DNA of 64,000 nucleotides. Origin: Xanthomarina spongicola. Lineage in GTDB: Bacteria; Bacteroidota; Bacteroidia; Flavobacteriales; Flavobacteriaceae. The first letter of the stretch is position 1, and the number at the start of each line of letters is the position of its first letter. The DNA is taken from assembly GCF_003148645.1 (NCBI RefSeq), contig NZ_QGGP01000008.1, positions 1-64,000 of the forward strand. The letters are read 5' to 3'. The notes beneath the pieces were generated by a model. The model saw only the letters and a program-made list of their open reading frames with translations. It was not told the origin of the DNA and made no database searches. A program made the position numbers and the translations under genes. Shown here one piece after another: positions 19,838 through 29,032 of the stretch.

Positions 19838-20713
19838 TTAATGACGCAACTCTCTTGCTAATAAGGTGTTTTTTAGCAACATGGCAATAGTCATTGGACC
19901 AACACCACCTGGAACAGGAGTTATAAAACTGGCTTTTTTGCTAACATTTTCAAAATCGACATCACCTGTAATGATATAACCTTTTGGTGAAGTTTCATCT
20001 ACAACACGAGTAATACCAACATCAATTATTACAGCATCATCCTTAACCATTTCTGCTTTTAGAAAATTTGGCACACCTAATGCTGATATAATAATATCTG
20101 CTTGAGATGTTATTTGTGTAATATTTTTTGTGTGACTATGTGTAATAGTTACAGTAGAATTACCTGGAAACCCTTTTCTTCCCATTAAAATACTCATTGG
20201 TCTACCAACAATATGAGAGCGACCAATTACTACAGTATGTTTTCCTTTAGTTTCTACATTATATCTATCTAATAATTCAAGTATTCCAAAAGGTGTGGCA
20301 GGAATAAAAGTGGACATGTCTAAGGCCATTTTCCCAAAGTTCATTGGATGAAATCCATCGACATCTTTATCTGGATCTACAGCCATTAATACTTTTTGAG
20401 TATCTATTTGTTTAGGCAAAGGCAATTGAATAATAAAACCATCAATTTCTGGATTATTATTTAATTCTTCAATTTTATCTAATAATTCAATCTCACTAGT
20501 GGTATTTGACATTCTAATCATGGTGGATTCAAACCCAACACGTTCGCAAGCCTTCACTTTACTCGCGACATAAGTTAAACTAGCTCCATCGTTTCCAACA
20601 ATAATAGCTGCTAAATGAGGTACTTTTTCTCCTTTAGCTTTCATTTTTTTTACTTCTTCAGTAATTTCATTTTTAATGTCGTTACTTACTTTTTTCCCAT
20701 CTAGTAAAATCAT
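19838..20713 (-). CDS. folD: Bifunctional methylenetetrahydrofolate dehydrogenase / cyclohydrolase
   Basis: Interconverts 5,10-methylene-THF and 10-formyl-THF with NADP+. 291 residues with the FolD landmarks: the catalytic Lys in TYVASKVKAC, PLPKQID, the Rossmann motif VVIGRSHIVGRP, and the C-terminal TPVPGGVGPMTIAML. It ends a few bases from the convergent VOC gene. The four-helix-bundle gene lies upstream on the same strand, between inverted repeats. Confidence 0.96.
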   Translation of the reverse strand: MILLDGKKVSNDIKNEITEEVKKMKAKGEKVPHLAAIIVGNDGASLTYVASKVKACERVGFESTMIRMSNTTSEIELLDKIEELNNNPEIDGFIIQLPLPKQIDTQKVLMAVDPDKDVDGFHPMNFGKMALDMSTFIPATPFGILELLDRYNVETKGKHTVVIGRSHIVGRPMSILMGRKGFPGNSTVTITHSHTKNITQITSQADIIISALGVPNFLKAEMVKDDAVIIDVGITRVVDETSPKGYIITGDVDFENVSKKASFITPVPGGVGPMTIAMLLKNTLLARELRH

Positions 20714-20720
20714 ACTTATT

Positions 20721-20748
20721 AGTTTTCAGTCGCAGTCGCAGTTTTCAG
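20721..20748. repeat. Left arm of an imperfect inverted repeat flanking the four-helix-bundle gene
   Basis: The arm consists of CTGCGACTG-type units (here AGTTTTCAGTCGCAG followed by TCGCAGTTTTCAG). Its reverse complement is close to the arm at 21178-21212. The spacing and units suggest a small mobile or repeat-borne cassette. Confidence 0.55.
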
Positions 20749-20776
20749 ATTAATTCAATTAAAAATCAATCAGTAT

Positions 20777-21133
20777 TCACTCCGAATTTTCCTGGTTATT
20801 TATCATGTAATTTATTAATTTACCAACTTCTATTCCTTTATTTGATAAATTAATGTGTTGTTCTTCCGAAATATATTTACAAGCAAAAGCAAAATCTAAC
20901 CAAGTATTTGTTTCAGAATTTTCAGCATCTGCATCAGTTAGTTTGCTATTGTAATGTTTTGGATATACTCTTTTTCTATAAGCTTCAGCTAAGTTAGCAT
21001 TTACTGAACGTGAGCTTCTTATTTGATCTGTAAGAGAGTAGGCTTCTTCTTTTGGAAATGATTTTGAAATTTCAAAAATAGACATAGCCAAATCAAATGC
21101 TTTTTGGTATGCTATTAGTTTTTTAAAATCCAT
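20777..21133 (-). CDS. Four helix bundle protein (23S rRNA intervening-sequence family)
   Basis: 118 residues. DFKKLIAYQKAFDLA at the start, then FPKEEAYSLTDQIRSS and SVNANLAEAY, are the standard pattern of the small four-helix-bundle family that was first seen encoded in 23S rRNA intervening sequences. Its function is unknown. Here it sits between folD and ffh and is bracketed by imperfect inverted repeats, which fits its known scatter through genomes. Confidence 0.88.
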   Translation of the reverse strand: MDFKKLIAYQKAFDLAMSIFEISKSFPKEEAYSLTDQIRSSRSVNANLAEAYRKRVYPKHYNSKLTDADAENSETNTWLDFAFACKYISEEQHINLSNKGIEVGKLINYMINNQENSE

Positions 21134-21177
21134 TTTACTTTACTATAAGTTATAATTTAAAAACCGAATACAGATAA

Positions 21178-21212
21178 CTGAAACTGCTAACTGCGACTGT
21201 AAACTAAAAACT
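21178..21212. repeat. Right arm of the inverted repeat flanking the four-helix-bundle gene
   Basis: CTGAAACTG, CTAACTGCGACTG, TAAACTAAAAACT: an imperfect reverse complement of the arm at 20721-20748. Its last bases reach the ffh stop (21211-21213). Confidence 0.55.
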
Positions 21213-22539
21213 ACTTCATCCCTTTCATGGCTTGCATCATGGCTTTCCCTTTTCCTCCTTGCATCATTTTCATCATTTTGCTCATTTGGTCAAACTGTTT
21301 TAACAATTGATTTACCTCTTGTACAGATGTTCCAGAACCTTTACCAATACGCTTTTTTCTACTTGCATTAATTATAGCAGGATTAGTCCTCTCTTTTGGG
21401 GTCATGGAATGAATAATAGCTTCAATGCCTTTAAATGCATCGTCATCTATATCAATATCTTTCATCATTTTTCCTGCACCTGGAATCATACCAATCAGGT
21501 CTTTCATATTACCCATCTTCTTAATTTGCTGAATTTGCTTTAAGAAATCATCAAATCCGAATTGATTTTTTGCAATTTTCTTTTGAATTTTTCTAGCTTC
21601 TTCTTCATCGTATTGCTCTTGAGCTCTTTCAACCAGAGACACAACATCTCCCATTCCAAGAATTCTGTCTGCCATACGAGATGGATAGAACACATCTATA
21701 GCTTCCATTTTCTCTCCTGTACCAATAAACTTAATAGGTTTATTAACTACAGATTTAATTGAGATTGCTGCACCACCTCGAGTATCTCCATCTAATTTTG
21801 TAAGGATAACACCATCGAAATTCAATACATCGTTAAAGGCTTTTGCTGTATTAACAGCATCTTGACCAGTCATAGAATCCACAACAAATAGTGTTTCTTG
21901 TGGCTCTATAGCTTTATGAATGTTTGAAATTTCGGTCATCATGACCTCATCGACTGCCAAACGACCTGCAGTATCTATAATTACTACATTAAAGCCATTA
22001 GCTTTAGCATAAGCAACACCAGCTTTTGCAATGGCAACTGGATCTGTATTACCTTTATCACTAAAGACCTCAACATTAATTTGTTCTCCAACAACATGTA
22101 ATTGGTCTATTGCAGCTGGACGATAAACATCACAAGCTACTAATAATGGTTTCTTAGTTTTTTTATTTTTAAGAAAATTAGCTAGTTTACCAGAAAATGT
22201 TGTTTTACCTGAACCTTGTAAACCAGACATTAATATAATACTTGGATTTGCAGAAAGGTTTAATCCTTCTGCATCTCCTCCCATAAGCTCAGTTAATTCG
22301 TCTTTAACGATTTTAACCATTAACTGTCCTGGCTGAAGGGTTGTTAAAACGTTTTGTCCAAGAGCTTTTTCTTTTACACGAACGGTAAACTCTTTAGCAA
22401 TTTTAAAGTTAACATCGGCATCTAAAAGCGCTCTTCTTACTTCTTTTAAAGTTTCGGCAACGTTTACTTCAGTGATACTTCCGTGACCTTTTAGTACGTG
22501 TAACGCTTTATCTAATTTTTCGCTTAAATTATTAAACAT
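21211..22539 (-). CDS. ffh: Signal recognition particle protein
   Basis: GTPase that with 4.5S RNA targets nascent inner-membrane proteins to FtsY/SecYEG. 442 residues: N domain, then the NG GTPase motifs GLQGSGKTT (G1), DTAGR and TKLDGD, and a Met-rich M domain ending FDQMSKMMKMMQGG...AMKGMK that binds the signal peptide and RNA. The length is typical of the family. Confidence 0.97.
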   Translation of the reverse strand: MFNNLSEKLDKALHVLKGHGSITEVNVAETLKEVRRALLDADVNFKIAKEFTVRVKEKALGQNVLTTLQPGQLMVKIVKDELTELMGGDAEGLNLSANPSIILMSGLQGSGKTTFSGKLANFLKNKKTKKPLLVACDVYRPAAIDQLHVVGEQINVEVFSDKGNTDPVAIAKAGVAYAKANGFNVVIIDTAGRLAVDEVMMTEISNIHKAIEPQETLFVVDSMTGQDAVNTAKAFNDVLNFDGVILTKLDGDTRGGAAISIKSVVNKPIKFIGTGEKMEAIDVFYPSRMADRILGMGDVVSLVERAQEQYDEEEARKIQKKIAKNQFGFDDFLKQIQQIKKMGNMKDLIGMIPGAGKMMKDIDIDDDAFKGIEAIIHSMTPKERTNPAIINASRKKRIGKGSGTSVQEVNQLLKQFDQMSKMMKMMQGGKGKAMMQAMKGMK

Positions 22540-22564
22540 AATTTTCTATCAATTTTAAGAGGCA

Positions 22565-22572
22565 CAAAAATA
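22565..22572 (-). promoter_or_regulatory. -7 box of ffh
   Basis: Minus strand TATTTTTG, 25 bases before the ffh ATG. Confidence 0.5.
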
Positions 22573-22677
22573 GCAATTTCAAGTGTATTTTTAAAGTTTA
22601 GCAAGGATTTAAACTAAACTTTAATCAAATGCCTATCTAACCTAAGTTATAATATTGATATGGAATATTTTGGAGAA

Positions 22678-23853
22678 TTATTCTTTATTCTCATGACGCT
22701 TGTTTTTTTGATGGATTTTCCCAGCAAAATAACCCAATAAAAATGGTAATATGAGTAACAATGCGAACATTAATACAGAATAAAAGATGAAGGTTCCTGT
22801 TAGATCCTTTATATGAGTCATAGCTTCTTCAACCACTCTAACAGATATTTCGCCAGCTTCTATAGCCACAGCTTTTCTTTCCCTTAAAATAATACTGTCT
22901 AATGCTATACGTTCGCGAATAATAATTGTATCGATAGCTTGCCTTTCTAATGCCATTCGGTCACTTACAAAGGCAATTTCCTTGTTAAGACCATAAAACA
23001 AATATCGCATATCATTAGAAAATGATTGTAAAGCATCATTCAATTTATCTGGTGTATTTTCGGCAATATCACTTAAACGATCAATTTTTACTTCAATATT
23101 TGCCATAAGGTCTTTAATTTGTAAAGAATCAAAACCTTTTTCTTTCAACAATAATTCTGTGTTCCATTTAAACTGTTTACCAGCAGCATCAGTAGAATAA
23201 GTTAACTTATCTGAAAAATTAGTCATTACCTCAGAAAGTGTTCCAACAGTTGTAAACGCCAAGCTATCTGGTACTTTCAAGAAATCTACATATTCTGAAC
23301 GAATTGGATTATGTTTTAAATTGGTTGCTGTAATTGGATTTTCTGTTGCATATTTTAAAGCAAATGCACGATGATTTTCAAAATCTTTAGGATTAAAAAA
23401 CTGTCGCGCTTTTTTTTCAATGTCGTTTACATTCTCTTGTGAAATGCGAGCTACATAATCAGAATATCTTCCAAAATAATCAAGTGCCTCGTCGGTTACC
23501 ATAAAATTGCGCACCTGTAACATATAGGACCAAGTGTCCATTAATGATAATTTAGGAGAGCTTTGAAAAGCTGTATTTTTAAAAGTATTTAGCGTTTCTA
23601 TTTTCCAACGGTAAGCATGTTTCTGCAACTCTGTATTTGTAGTTGAAGAAATAATACTATCTGCAGCAAATTCTAAACGATTGGTTGCTTCTGTTACCAA
23701 AGATTGGGTAAGCAAACGCATATTTAATTCTTGTCTAGAAAGTGGTTCTTGAGCAGTATCAATTTTTAATAAGGAACAGCTGTAAAAAAATAAACCAAAA
23801 GCAGAGGCAAGTAGAATACGTTTAATAAAGTGTAAAGAATTTATTTTAATCAC
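22678..23853 (-). CDS. Hypothetical lipoprotein with a C-terminal membrane helix
   Basis: 391 residues. The N-terminus is a lipoprotein signal ending FFYSC (Cys26). The body is almost all helical, with coiled-coil-like heptads around residues 225-330 (for example MALERQAIDTIIIRERIALDS, within which RERxAxD repeats). A strong membrane helix lies near 355-380 (FIFYSVLMFALLLILPFLLG) followed by a basic tail. A lipid anchor plus a second membrane anchor is uncommon. I do not recognise the family. It could be a scaffold or sensor in the envelope. Confidence 0.6.
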   Translation of the reverse strand: MIKINSLHFIKRILLASAFGLFFYSCSLLKIDTAQEPLSRQELNMRLLTQSLVTEATNRLEFAADSIISSTTNTELQKHAYRWKIETLNTFKNTAFQSSPKLSLMDTWSYMLQVRNFMVTDEALDYFGRYSDYVARISQENVNDIEKKARQFFNPKDFENHRAFALKYATENPITATNLKHNPIRSEYVDFLKVPDSLAFTTVGTLSEVMTNFSDKLTYSTDAAGKQFKWNTELLLKEKGFDSLQIKDLMANIEVKIDRLSDIAENTPDKLNDALQSFSNDMRYLFYGLNKEIAFVSDRMALERQAIDTIIIRERIALDSIILRERKAVAIEAGEISVRVVEEAMTHIKDLTGTFIFYSVLMFALLLILPFLLGYFAGKIHQKNKRHENKE

Positions 23854-23988
23854 ATCAGCTATTTTATTTTATAAATATAATAACAATAGATTAAAAATTA
23901 AACGTCAATAAAAAAAACCAATGAAACTCCTTAAATGTTTTATTTGAGTAATTTGTTTTTTTATTTAAAATTAGAAGTCCTTAAAAAC

Positions 23989-24570
23989 TTATAATAAAAC
24001 TTTAATATTTGCATAAGAATTACTTAAGGCCTGAAGTGTTTTCTCTTCGTCTAACCATGCCACTTTAGTTATACCTTCATTTTCTTGAGGTTTAGTCTTT
24101 CCGTTATAGGTCGTTTTCATTTCAAACCAATAGGTTATTTTAATTCTATATCTTCCGTTTCGCTTGAATATATGATATGTAGTTTCTAGAGGTTTTGTTA
24201 TTTCTAGACCTTTTACACCAGTTTCTTCTTCAACTTCTCTTATGGCAGTTTCTTCAATAGATTCTTTCTTTTCAGTCTTTCCTTTTGGCAAATCCCATTT
24301 ATCATTTCTATAAATAAATAGTATTTCACCTTTCTCGTTGTATGCTTTTCCTCCTCCAGCAACAACATTAGGCAATTTCTTTAAAAACTTTTTTAACAAC
24401 TTATTTTCGTTTTTATGAATTAACCTTACTTCCTTTAATGACGTTGAATTTAGTTCTCTAATAACCTTTGTTAAGTTTACAGAACTCAAAAAATAGTTTT
24501 TAAATCCTTTTTCTTTTTCAACTTTAGTTGTTAGAATAATAGGCTTGTTATTAACAAAAACTTTATGCAT
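23989..24570 (-). CDS. Nudix hydrolase
   Basis: 193 residues. The Nudix box is complete: G-x5-E-x7-REVEEETG, in the segment KGKTEKKESIEETAIREVEEE. It is preceded by KWDLPKGK, as in many ADP-sugar and NTP pyrophosphatases. The first 70 residues are a distinct N-terminal region that also occurs in relatives of Bacteroidota Nudix proteins. The substrate is unknown. It is divergent from pyrE, with 126 bases between them. Confidence 0.88.
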   Translation of the reverse strand: MHKVFVNNKPIILTTKVEKEKGFKNYFLSSVNLTKVIRELNSTSLKEVRLIHKNENKLLKKFLKKLPNVVAGGGKAYNEKGEILFIYRNDKWDLPKGKTEKKESIEETAIREVEEETGVKGLEITKPLETTYHIFKRNGRYRIKITYWFEMKTTYNGKTKPQENEGITKVAWLDEEKTLQALSNSYANIKVLL

Positions 24571-24683
24571 AATAAGTTTAAAGCAGTTATCTTCTGTAAA
24601 AATATTAATTTTTATGTCATAACAATAGATTTCACAATTAATTATAAATACAATTTCAATTTAAAAATTTAATTAAAAAAGTG

Positions 24684-24691
24684 TAATTTTG
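24684..24691 (+). promoter_or_regulatory. -7 box of pyrE, five bases from the ATG
   Basis: TAATTTTG, a perfect TAnnTTTG, followed five bases later by the pyrE ATG at 24697. It would give a leaderless or almost leaderless mRNA. Confidence 0.6.
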
Positions 24692-24696
24692 CATTT

Positions 24697-25341
24697 ATGA
24701 TTTTTAACAAACATACTGCAAGAAAAACAGCTGAGGTTTTATTGCAAATAAATGCTATTAAATTAAGTCCAAAAGCCCCATTTACTTGGGCTTCTGGATG
24801 GAAATCGCCAATTTATTGTGATAATAGAATTATTCTATCTTATCCTACAATTCGAAATTATATTCGAGAAACCATGGCGAAACAAATTGAAAAACAATAT
24901 GGTAAACCAGATGTTATTGCTGGAGTAGCTACTGGAGCTATAGGTATTGGCATGTTGGTTGCAGAATATCTAGGAGTACCATTTATTTATGTAAGACCTG
25001 AAGCAAAATCTCATGGTAGAAAGAACCAAATTGAAGGTCATGCAGAAAGTGGACAAAACGTTGTAGTTGTTGAAGATTTAATTAGTACTGGAAAAAGCAG
25101 TTTAAATGCCGTAAAAGCTTTAAAAGAAGCAAATCTTAATGTTAAAGGCATGATAGCTATTTTCTCTTATGGTTTTGAAGTGGCTAATAATAACTTTAAT
25201 GAAGAAAACATAACACTGCATACACTTAGTAATTATCAAAGTCTCTTAGACCAAGCATTAGACACTCATTATATAACACAAAAAGAATTAAAAACTTTAT
25301 CCGATTGGAATGCAAATCCAAGTGAATGGAACGCTAATTGA
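24697..25341 (+). CDS. pyrE: Orotate phosphoribosyltransferase
   Basis: Adds ribose-5-phosphate from PRPP to orotate in pyrimidine synthesis. 214 residues: FTWASGWKSPIYCDNR near the N-terminus, a substrate loop near AKSHGRKNQIEG, and the PRPP motif VVVVEDLISTGKS. Length fits the family. The next gene follows after 18 bases on the same strand, so pyrE and the SRPBCC gene form an operon. Confidence 0.96.
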   Translation: MIFNKHTARKTAEVLLQINAIKLSPKAPFTWASGWKSPIYCDNRIILSYPTIRNYIRETMAKQIEKQYGKPDVIAGVATGAIGIGMLVAEYLGVPFIYVRPEAKSHGRKNQIEGHAESGQNVVVVEDLISTGKSSLNAVKALKEANLNVKGMIAIFSYGFEVANNNFNEENITLHTLSNYQSLLDQALDTHYITQKELKTLSDWNANPSEWNAN

Positions 25342-25359
25342 TAGTAGAAAATTAAAAAT

Positions 25360-25755
25360 ATGAATTTAGAATCTCCTACAGTAACAGTAAACAAATCTCC
25401 TGAAGATGTATTTATCTTCTTATCTGACGTAAAAAACTTTGAAAAACTAATGCCTGAAAACATAAGTAAATTTGAAGTTTTAGACGAAGACAAGTTTTTA
25501 TTTGCTCTAAAAGGAATGCCAGAAATTATACTTAAGAAAAAAGAATTAGTAGCTCCAAATAAAATAATATTAGGTGCAGCTGGAGGTAAAATAGATTTTT
25601 CTTTAACAGGACATATTACAGAACTTGAATCTAATAAAAGTGAAGTTCAATTAGTTTTTGATGGAGAATTTAATGCTATGATGGCTATGATGATTAAAGG
25701 ACCTATATCTAAATTTATTGAAACCTTAGCTAGTAATATTCCTGCCTCAGTTTAA
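25360..25755 (+). CDS. SRPBCC (START-like) family protein
   Basis: 131 residues. N-terminal VTVNKSPEDVFIFLSDVKNFEKLMP is the typical helix-grip opening of polyketide-cyclase/START-like proteins, and a C-terminal helix (ISKFIETLASN) closes the fold. Ligand and function are unknown. It is in an operon with pyrE. Its stop (25753-25755) overlaps that of the convergent birA gene in a TTAA. Confidence 0.8.
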   Translation: MNLESPTVTVNKSPEDVFIFLSDVKNFEKLMPENISKFEVLDEDKFLFALKGMPEIILKKKELVAPNKIILGAAGGKIDFSLTGHITELESNKSEVQLVFDGEFNAMMAMMIKGPISKFIETLASNIPASV

Positions 25756-26483
25756 TATAGTAGACTAACTTCTTTTAAATCGAATTCTTTTAAAACGTCG
25801 TCTTCTAACAAGACCTGTAAATTACCAGAATTTGAAATCGATTTAATGAAACCTGAAAATAAAGAACCTTCAGCATTTTTAAATGTTGAAGGTTTGTCTT
25901 TTCTAAATAAAAGACTTTCATAAGTATCTTTTAATTCCTGATACTTTTCTTCTTTTAAAAGATTAAAATAAAATGTTAAGTTCTCTAAAATAACACGTAA
26001 CACTTCATCTAAATCAAATACTTTACCTGTTAACAAATGTAAAGACGATGCTTTTGGTAGATTGTTAAAATCAGTTTGATTTACATTTAACCCTATACCA
26101 ATTATGGTTGCCTTTAAATGACTTTGTTTTATGACATTTTCTATTAAAACACCACATATCTTTTTGTTTTCTGACAAAATGTCGTTAGGCCATTTAACTC
26201 GTAATTTCGGAATTAAAAACTGCTCTAAGGCTTTAATTATTGCTAAAGAAGTTGCTATACTAATATAGAAACTCTGTTCTGCAGGTAAGAATGAAACTTC
26301 CTTAAAGACACTAAACATGAGGTTTTTAGAATCTGTCGAGACCCAAGAAGTTCCCATTTGCCCTCTACCTTGAGTTTGATAATTTGCCACTACTATGGTA
26401 TCATCTGCAATAAACTCTTCCATACTTAACTGCTTTAAATAGCTGTTTGTAGAGTCGATGGCATTAAGTTTGATTATACGCAT
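25752..26483 (-). CDS. birA: Biotin-[acetyl-CoA-carboxylase] ligase
   Basis: Attaches biotin to carboxylase carrier domains. 243 residues, without the DNA-binding N-terminal domain of E. coli BirA, so it should not be a repressor. Landmarks: DSTNSYLK near the start, YQTQGRGQMGTSWVS (biotin/ATP-binding loop), KWPNDILSENKKICGVLIE, and a GIGLNVN motif. It is divergent from rsfS and convergent with the SRPBCC gene. Confidence 0.95.
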   Translation of the reverse strand: MRIIKLNAIDSTNSYLKQLSMEEFIADDTIVVANYQTQGRGQMGTSWVSTDSKNLMFSVFKEVSFLPAEQSFYISIATSLAIIKALEQFLIPKLRVKWPNDILSENKKICGVLIENVIKQSHLKATIIGIGLNVNQTDFNNLPKASSLHLLTGKVFDLDEVLRVILENLTFYFNLLKEEKYQELKDTYESLLFRKDKPSTFKNAEGSLFSGFIKSISNSGNLQVLLEDDVLKEFDLKEVSLLY

Positions 26484-26550
26484 AATAAATAGTTATATTC
26501 GTACTGTAAAATCTTATGAAAATTTTAGAGTATAAAGAACTAAAAAATAA

Positions 26551-26558
26551 TAACTTTG
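26551..26558 (+). promoter_or_regulatory. -7 box of rsfS
   Basis: TAACTTTG, a TAnnTTTG match, 19 bases before the rsfS ATG, in the divergent region with birA. Confidence 0.5.
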
Positions 26559-26577
26559 CACAAATTAAATACAATTA

Positions 26578-26949
26578 ATGGCGAAAAAAGAATCTAACGC
26601 AGACCAACTTATAACAACAATTATAAGTGGAATAGAAGATGTAAAAGGAAAAGATATTAATATTCTAGATTTACGAGATATTGAAAATACAGTCTGCGAC
26701 TACTTTATTATTTGCGAAGGTACTTCGAATACACAAGTTAATGCCATTGTAAATTCCATTCAAAAAAAAGTAAGTAAAGAACTAAAAGATAAGCCTTGGC
26801 ATATTGAAGGTGAAGACAATGCTGAATGGGTTTTAATGGATTATGTAAATGTTGTTGTACATGTGTTTCAAAAACATATTAGACAGTATTACGACATTGA
26901 AAGTCTTTGGGGAGATGCAAAAACAACAGTAGTTGAAACAAATTATTAA
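26578..26949 (+). CDS. rsfS: Ribosome silencing factor
   Basis: Binds ribosomal protein uL14 and keeps subunits apart when nutrients fall. 123 residues with the RsfS pattern: NILDLRDIENTVCDYFIICEGTSNTQV, then WHIEGEDNAEWVLMDY and VVVHVF...QYYDIESLWGDA, which carries the family W.ll.DYGdvvvHvF-type segment. It is the first gene of the run rsfS-ftsH-LUD-cdsA-psd-ACBP; ftsH follows after nine bases. Confidence 0.95.
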   Translation: MAKKESNADQLITTIISGIEDVKGKDINILDLRDIENTVCDYFIICEGTSNTQVNAIVNSIQKKVSKELKDKPWHIEGEDNAEWVLMDYVNVVVHVFQKHIRQYYDIESLWGDAKTTVVETNY

Positions 26950-26958
26950 AAAGAATTA

Positions 26959-28962
26959 ATGACTAATAAGAAAAAAATAAATCCTAAAAAACCTAAATTC
27001 AGTCCTTACTGGATTTACGGAATCATTATAGCTGTTTTTTTAACCATGCAATTGTTTACTGGTAGTAGTTTTCAAGACGCTATACCTACAACACCATCGC
27101 AATTCATGACATTTTTAAAAAATGGTGATGTTGAAAAAGTTGAAATAGTAAATAGAAGAGAAGCAAAAGTTTATTTAACAGCAGAAGCTGAACTAAAAGA
27201 AGTTCATAAAAAATCTAAACCTTCATCTTTATTACCATCTGCAACCAAATTACCTAATTATAAATTTGAGTTTGGAGACCTTCAGAATTTTGAAGATGAT
27301 ATTTCTAAAGTTATAAATGAAGAAGATTTAGACCCTCAACCAAAAGTAGAATATAAAACAGAACAAAATCTTTGGGGAGATTTCCTAATTGGTTTACTTC
27401 CTTTCATTCTATTAATTGGAGTATGGATATTTATCATGAGACGTATGTCTGGTGGTGGAGCTGGTGGTGGTGGCAGCCAAATATTTAATATTGGCAAATC
27501 TAAAGCCAAGCTTTTTGACGAAAACACTGAAGTTAAAACAACCTTTAAAGATGTTGCTGGATTAGAAGGTGCTAAAGAAGAAGTTCAGGAAATAGTAGAT
27601 TTCCTTAAAAACCCTGAAAAATATACTTCTTTAGGTGGTAAAATTCCAAAAGGAGCCTTATTAGTTGGAGCTCCAGGAACAGGTAAAACTTTATTAGCAA
27701 AAGCTGTAGCTGGAGAAGCTCAAGTACCTTTCTTCTCATTATCTGGATCAGATTTTGTTGAAATGTTTGTAGGAGTTGGAGCCTCTAGAGTAAGAGACCT
27801 TTTTAAACAAGCTAAAGAAAAATCACCTGCCATTATATTTATTGATGAGATTGATGCTATTGGTCGTGCTAGAGGTAAAAATGCCATGTCTGGAAGTAAT
27901 GATGAACGCGAAAACACATTAAACCAACTATTAACAGAAATGGACGGTTTTGGCACAAACACAAATGTTATTGTTCTTGCTGCAACTAACAGAGCCGATA
28001 TTTTAGATAAAGCGCTTATGCGTGCTGGACGTTTTGACAGACAAATATTTGTAGATCTTCCAGATGTTCGTGAACGTAAAGAAATATTTGAAGTTCATTT
28101 AAGACCACTTAAAAAAGCAAAAGATTTAGATATAGATTTCTTAGCTAAACAAACTCCTGGATTCTCTGGAGCAGATATTGCCAATGTTTGTAACGAGGCT
28201 GCACTAATTGCTGCAAGACAAGGTAAAAAAGCTGTAGACAAACAAGATTTCTTAGATGCTGTAGACCGAATTATTGGTGGTCTTGAAAAGAAAAATAAAA
28301 TAATGACTGTAGCCGAGAAAAAAGCCATTGCTTTTCATGAAGCTGGTCATGCTACTGTAAGTTGGATGTTAGAACATGCAGCTCCACTTGTAAAAGTAAC
28401 TATTGTTCCTCGTGGAAGATCGTTAGGTGCTGCTTGGTATTTACCTGAAGAAAGACTAATTGTTCATCCAGAACAAATGTTAGACGAAATGTGTGCAGCT
28501 CTTGGTGGACGTGCTGCTGAAAAAGTTATTTTCGATAGAATCTCTACTGGTGCCTTAAGCGATTTAGAAAAAGTAACCAAACAAGCAAGAGCTATGGTTA
28601 CTATTTATGGACTTAGTGATAAAATAGGAAATTTAACTTATTACGATTCTTCAGGACAAAATGAATACGGTTTTACAAAACCATATAGTGAAAAAACAGC
28701 CGAATTAATTGATAAAGAAATTTCAGATATTATTGAAGAACAATATCAAAGAGCTGTTAAAATTCTTGAAGAAAACAGAGATAAATTAACCCAATTAGCT
28801 GAAGTTTTACTTGAAAAAGAAGTTATTTTTAAAGATAACTTAGAGAAAATATTTGGCAAACGTCCTTTTGAAAAGGAAGAAATGGTTGAAGAGAAAAAAG
28901 CTGAAGAAAAGACAGAATTAAAAGAAGAAAAAAAAGAACTTGACAAAACTAAAGAAGAATAA
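26959..28962 (+). CDS. ftsH: ATP-dependent zinc metalloprotease FtsH
   Basis: Membrane-bound AAA+ protease for quality control of membrane and regulatory proteins. 667 residues: two N-terminal membrane helices (about 17-33 and 140-160) around an extracytoplasmic segment, a Gly-rich linker (165-173), Walker A GAPGTGKT (237-244), Walker B FIDEIDA (about 294-300), the arginine-finger segment RAGRFDR, and the zinc site HEAGH (460-464). The C-terminal tail is a Lys/Glu repeat. It is co-transcribed with rsfS, and a hairpin terminator follows it. Confidence 0.97.
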   Translation: MTNKKKINPKKPKFSPYWIYGIIIAVFLTMQLFTGSSFQDAIPTTPSQFMTFLKNGDVEKVEIVNRREAKVYLTAEAELKEVHKKSKPSSLLPSATKLPNYKFEFGDLQNFEDDISKVINEEDLDPQPKVEYKTEQNLWGDFLIGLLPFILLIGVWIFIMRRMSGGGAGGGGSQIFNIGKSKAKLFDENTEVKTTFKDVAGLEGAKEEVQEIVDFLKNPEKYTSLGGKIPKGALLVGAPGTGKTLLAKAVAGEAQVPFFSLSGSDFVEMFVGVGASRVRDLFKQAKEKSPAIIFIDEIDAIGRARGKNAMSGSNDERENTLNQLLTEMDGFGTNTNVIVLAATNRADILDKALMRAGRFDRQIFVDLPDVRERKEIFEVHLRPLKKAKDLDIDFLAKQTPGFSGADIANVCNEAALIAARQGKKAVDKQDFLDAVDRIIGGLEKKNKIMTVAEKKAIAFHEAGHATVSWMLEHAAPLVKVTIVPRGRSLGAAWYLPEERLIVHPEQMLDEMCAALGGRAAEKVIFDRISTGALSDLEKVTKQARAMVTIYGLSDKIGNLTYYDSSGQNEYGFTKPYSEKTAELIDKEISDIIEEQYQRAVKILEENRDKLTQLAEVLLEKEVIFKDNLEKIFGKRPFEKEEMVEEKKAEEKTELKEEKKELDKTKEE

Positions 28963-28992
28963 ATGTCTCTTATATATTTGTTAAGGTTAAGC

Positions 28993-29032
28993 AAAAATCT
29001 TAAATTAACCCATTGGTTAGTTTAAGATTTTT
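28993..29032. terminator. Hairpin terminator after ftsH, overlapping the next promoter
   Basis: Stem AAAAATCTTAAA-TTAACC, loop CATT, GGTTAG-TTTAAGATTTTT with one mismatch. The right arm contains TTGG (29013-29016), the likely -33 element of the following LUD gene, and the T run runs into its -7 box. Confidence 0.8.
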
